64,000 nt of DNA, from the NCBI GenBank assembly GCA_000336895.1, contig AOLX01000015.1:121309-185308 (forward strand). Reading direction: 5' to 3'. A program made the position numbers and the translations under genes. This stretch comes from Haloarcula argentinensis DSM 12282. Lineage in GTDB: Archaea; Halobacteriota; Halobacteria; Halobacteriales; Haloarculaceae. This document shows, piece after piece, positions 63,506 to 64,000 of this stretch (position 1 is the stretch's first letter; each line of letters starts with the position of its first letter). A model generated the notes under the pieces. That model did not search any database. It worked only from the letters and a program-made list of their open reading frames with translations, and was not told the origin of the DNA.

Positions 63506-64000
63506 ACCTCGATGTCGTCGTCACCGCGGCGGTAGCGGCGCACGAGGACACCGACGACGACCAGTAGCGCCAGACCACCGGCGACGAACACCGGCAGCAT
63601 GCTGTTCTGGTCACCGCCCCCGCTGCCGCTATCCTGCTCCGGCTGCGGTACCGAACCACCCATCTGGTTGGTGTCGACATCGAATGTCTGTCGCTTCCGC
63701 GTGTCATCGACGATGTAGGTCACCGCCAGTGGGACCGACGTGACGTTGCCCGTCGTCCGGGCGTACACGTCGAAGGAGACGAAGTCACTGGCCGGGACCG
63801 TGCCGACGAAGTAATCGCGGTTCGGGGTTGCCGGAGTGACCTTCTCTGTGTCGACGACGCTGACGAGGACGCTGTCCGCATCCGTCGACCCGACGTTGCT
63901 CGCACTCCCGGAAATCTGGAGACGTCCGCCCTGCCGGATCACGTCTAGACCGGTGAGGTCTATGGTTCCCGGGACCGATCGGAGCGTCGTTTCAGTGGCC
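63502..64000 (-). CDS. Secreted, membrane-anchored surface protein (partial, COG1361-like)
   Basis: C-terminal 165 codons; the frame stays open to the right edge, so the 5' part is missing. Beta-rich domain ('RLQISGSASNVGSTDADSVLVSVVDTEKV', 'VPASDFVSFDVYARTTGNVTSVPLAVTYIVDD') like COG1361 S-layer/adhesin-type repeats. Then a Gly/Ser linker, one membrane helix ('MLPVFVAGGLALLVVVGVLV') and a basic tail. Probably the surface partner of the MacB-like exporter. Confidence 0.75.
   Translation of the reverse strand, partial: ATETTLRSVPGTIDLTGLDVIRQGGRLQISGSASNVGSTDADSVLVSVVDTEKVTPATPNRDYFVGTVPASDFVSFDVYARTTGNVTSVPLAVTYIVDDTRKRQTFDVDTNQMGGSVPQPEQDSGSGGGDQNSMLPVFVAGGLALLVVVGVLVRRYRRGDDDIEV

Noticed and set aside
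1..64000. CRISPR array, insertion sequence or prophage
   Set aside because: No regular repeat-spacer pattern, no transposase, integrase or phage structural gene was found anywhere in the window.

Overview
The window looks like a chromosome segment of a haloarchaeon (class Halobacteria). It is GC-rich with a strong preference for G or C at third codon positions. The predicted proteins are acidic, the promoters carry archaeal TATA-like boxes, and many genes probably start leaderless. It encodes archaeal information-processing proteins: transcription factor S, RNA polymerase subunit F, ribosomal protein L21e, aEF1B, the small primase subunit and a GINS subunit. The bacterioruberin gene trio crtD-lyeJ-cruF is present, and overall resemblance (from memory, not a search) is to Haloarcula. 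No rRNA, tRNA, CRISPR array or intact insertion sequence was found.

Layout. 1-3.95 kb: branched-chain amino acid genes leuA-ilvB-ilvN on the minus strand, running off the left edge. Between leuA and ilvB lies a leader peptide ending in an Ile/Leu/Val-rich stretch, with a terminator-like hairpin over its stop codon; this is the most interesting item in the window. 4-8.7 kb: small conserved proteins, a VOC protein, degenerate metallo-beta-lactamase and JAB/MPN-like proteins, and an M24 peptidase. 8.8-12.1 kb: bacterioruberin operon. 12.1-16.2 kb: RecA-like protein, a coiled-coil/zinc-ribbon pair, tfs, an AT-rich islet beside a decayed tfs 3' end, and a winged-helix protein. 16.4-24.6 kb: lipoprotein, ATP-grasp enzyme, DUF368 lipid transporter, OYE-family reductase, RFAP synthase-like protein and ilvD. 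24.7-32 kb: zinc-finger protein, histidine kinase, UPF0173 hydrolase, P1B metal ATPase, HtrA-like protease. 32-34.3 kb: GINS-priS replication operon. 34.3-45.4 kb: acetyltransferase, many membrane proteins (DoxX, MscS types, YdjM-like), pilin-like, eIF2B-like, PAC2, universal stress and 5'-nucleotidase proteins. 45.4-54.8 kb: dodecin, IscA-type Fe-S protein, hisD, YchF, oxidoreductase/isomerase genes, CBS and AIM24-type proteins. 54.8-58.4 kb: translation/transcription cluster (zinc-finger protein, aEF1B, L21e, RpoF, DUF655, KsgA, HemK-type methyltransferase). 58.4-60.5 kb: split methionine synthase pair. 60.5-61.2 kb: a gene-poor stretch with a run of strong hairpins that may be a structured RNA. 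61.2-64 kb: an HTH-family protein and a MacB-like ABC exporter operon with a surface protein cut by the right edge.

How genes fit together: ilvB/N, ilvD (20 kb away) and leuA supply valine, leucine and isoleucine synthesis. crtD, lyeJ and cruF convert lycopene to bacterioruberin. The GINS and primase genes are translationally coupled by an ATGA overlap, as are several other pairs. All functions rest on motif recognition by eye; no database search was run.
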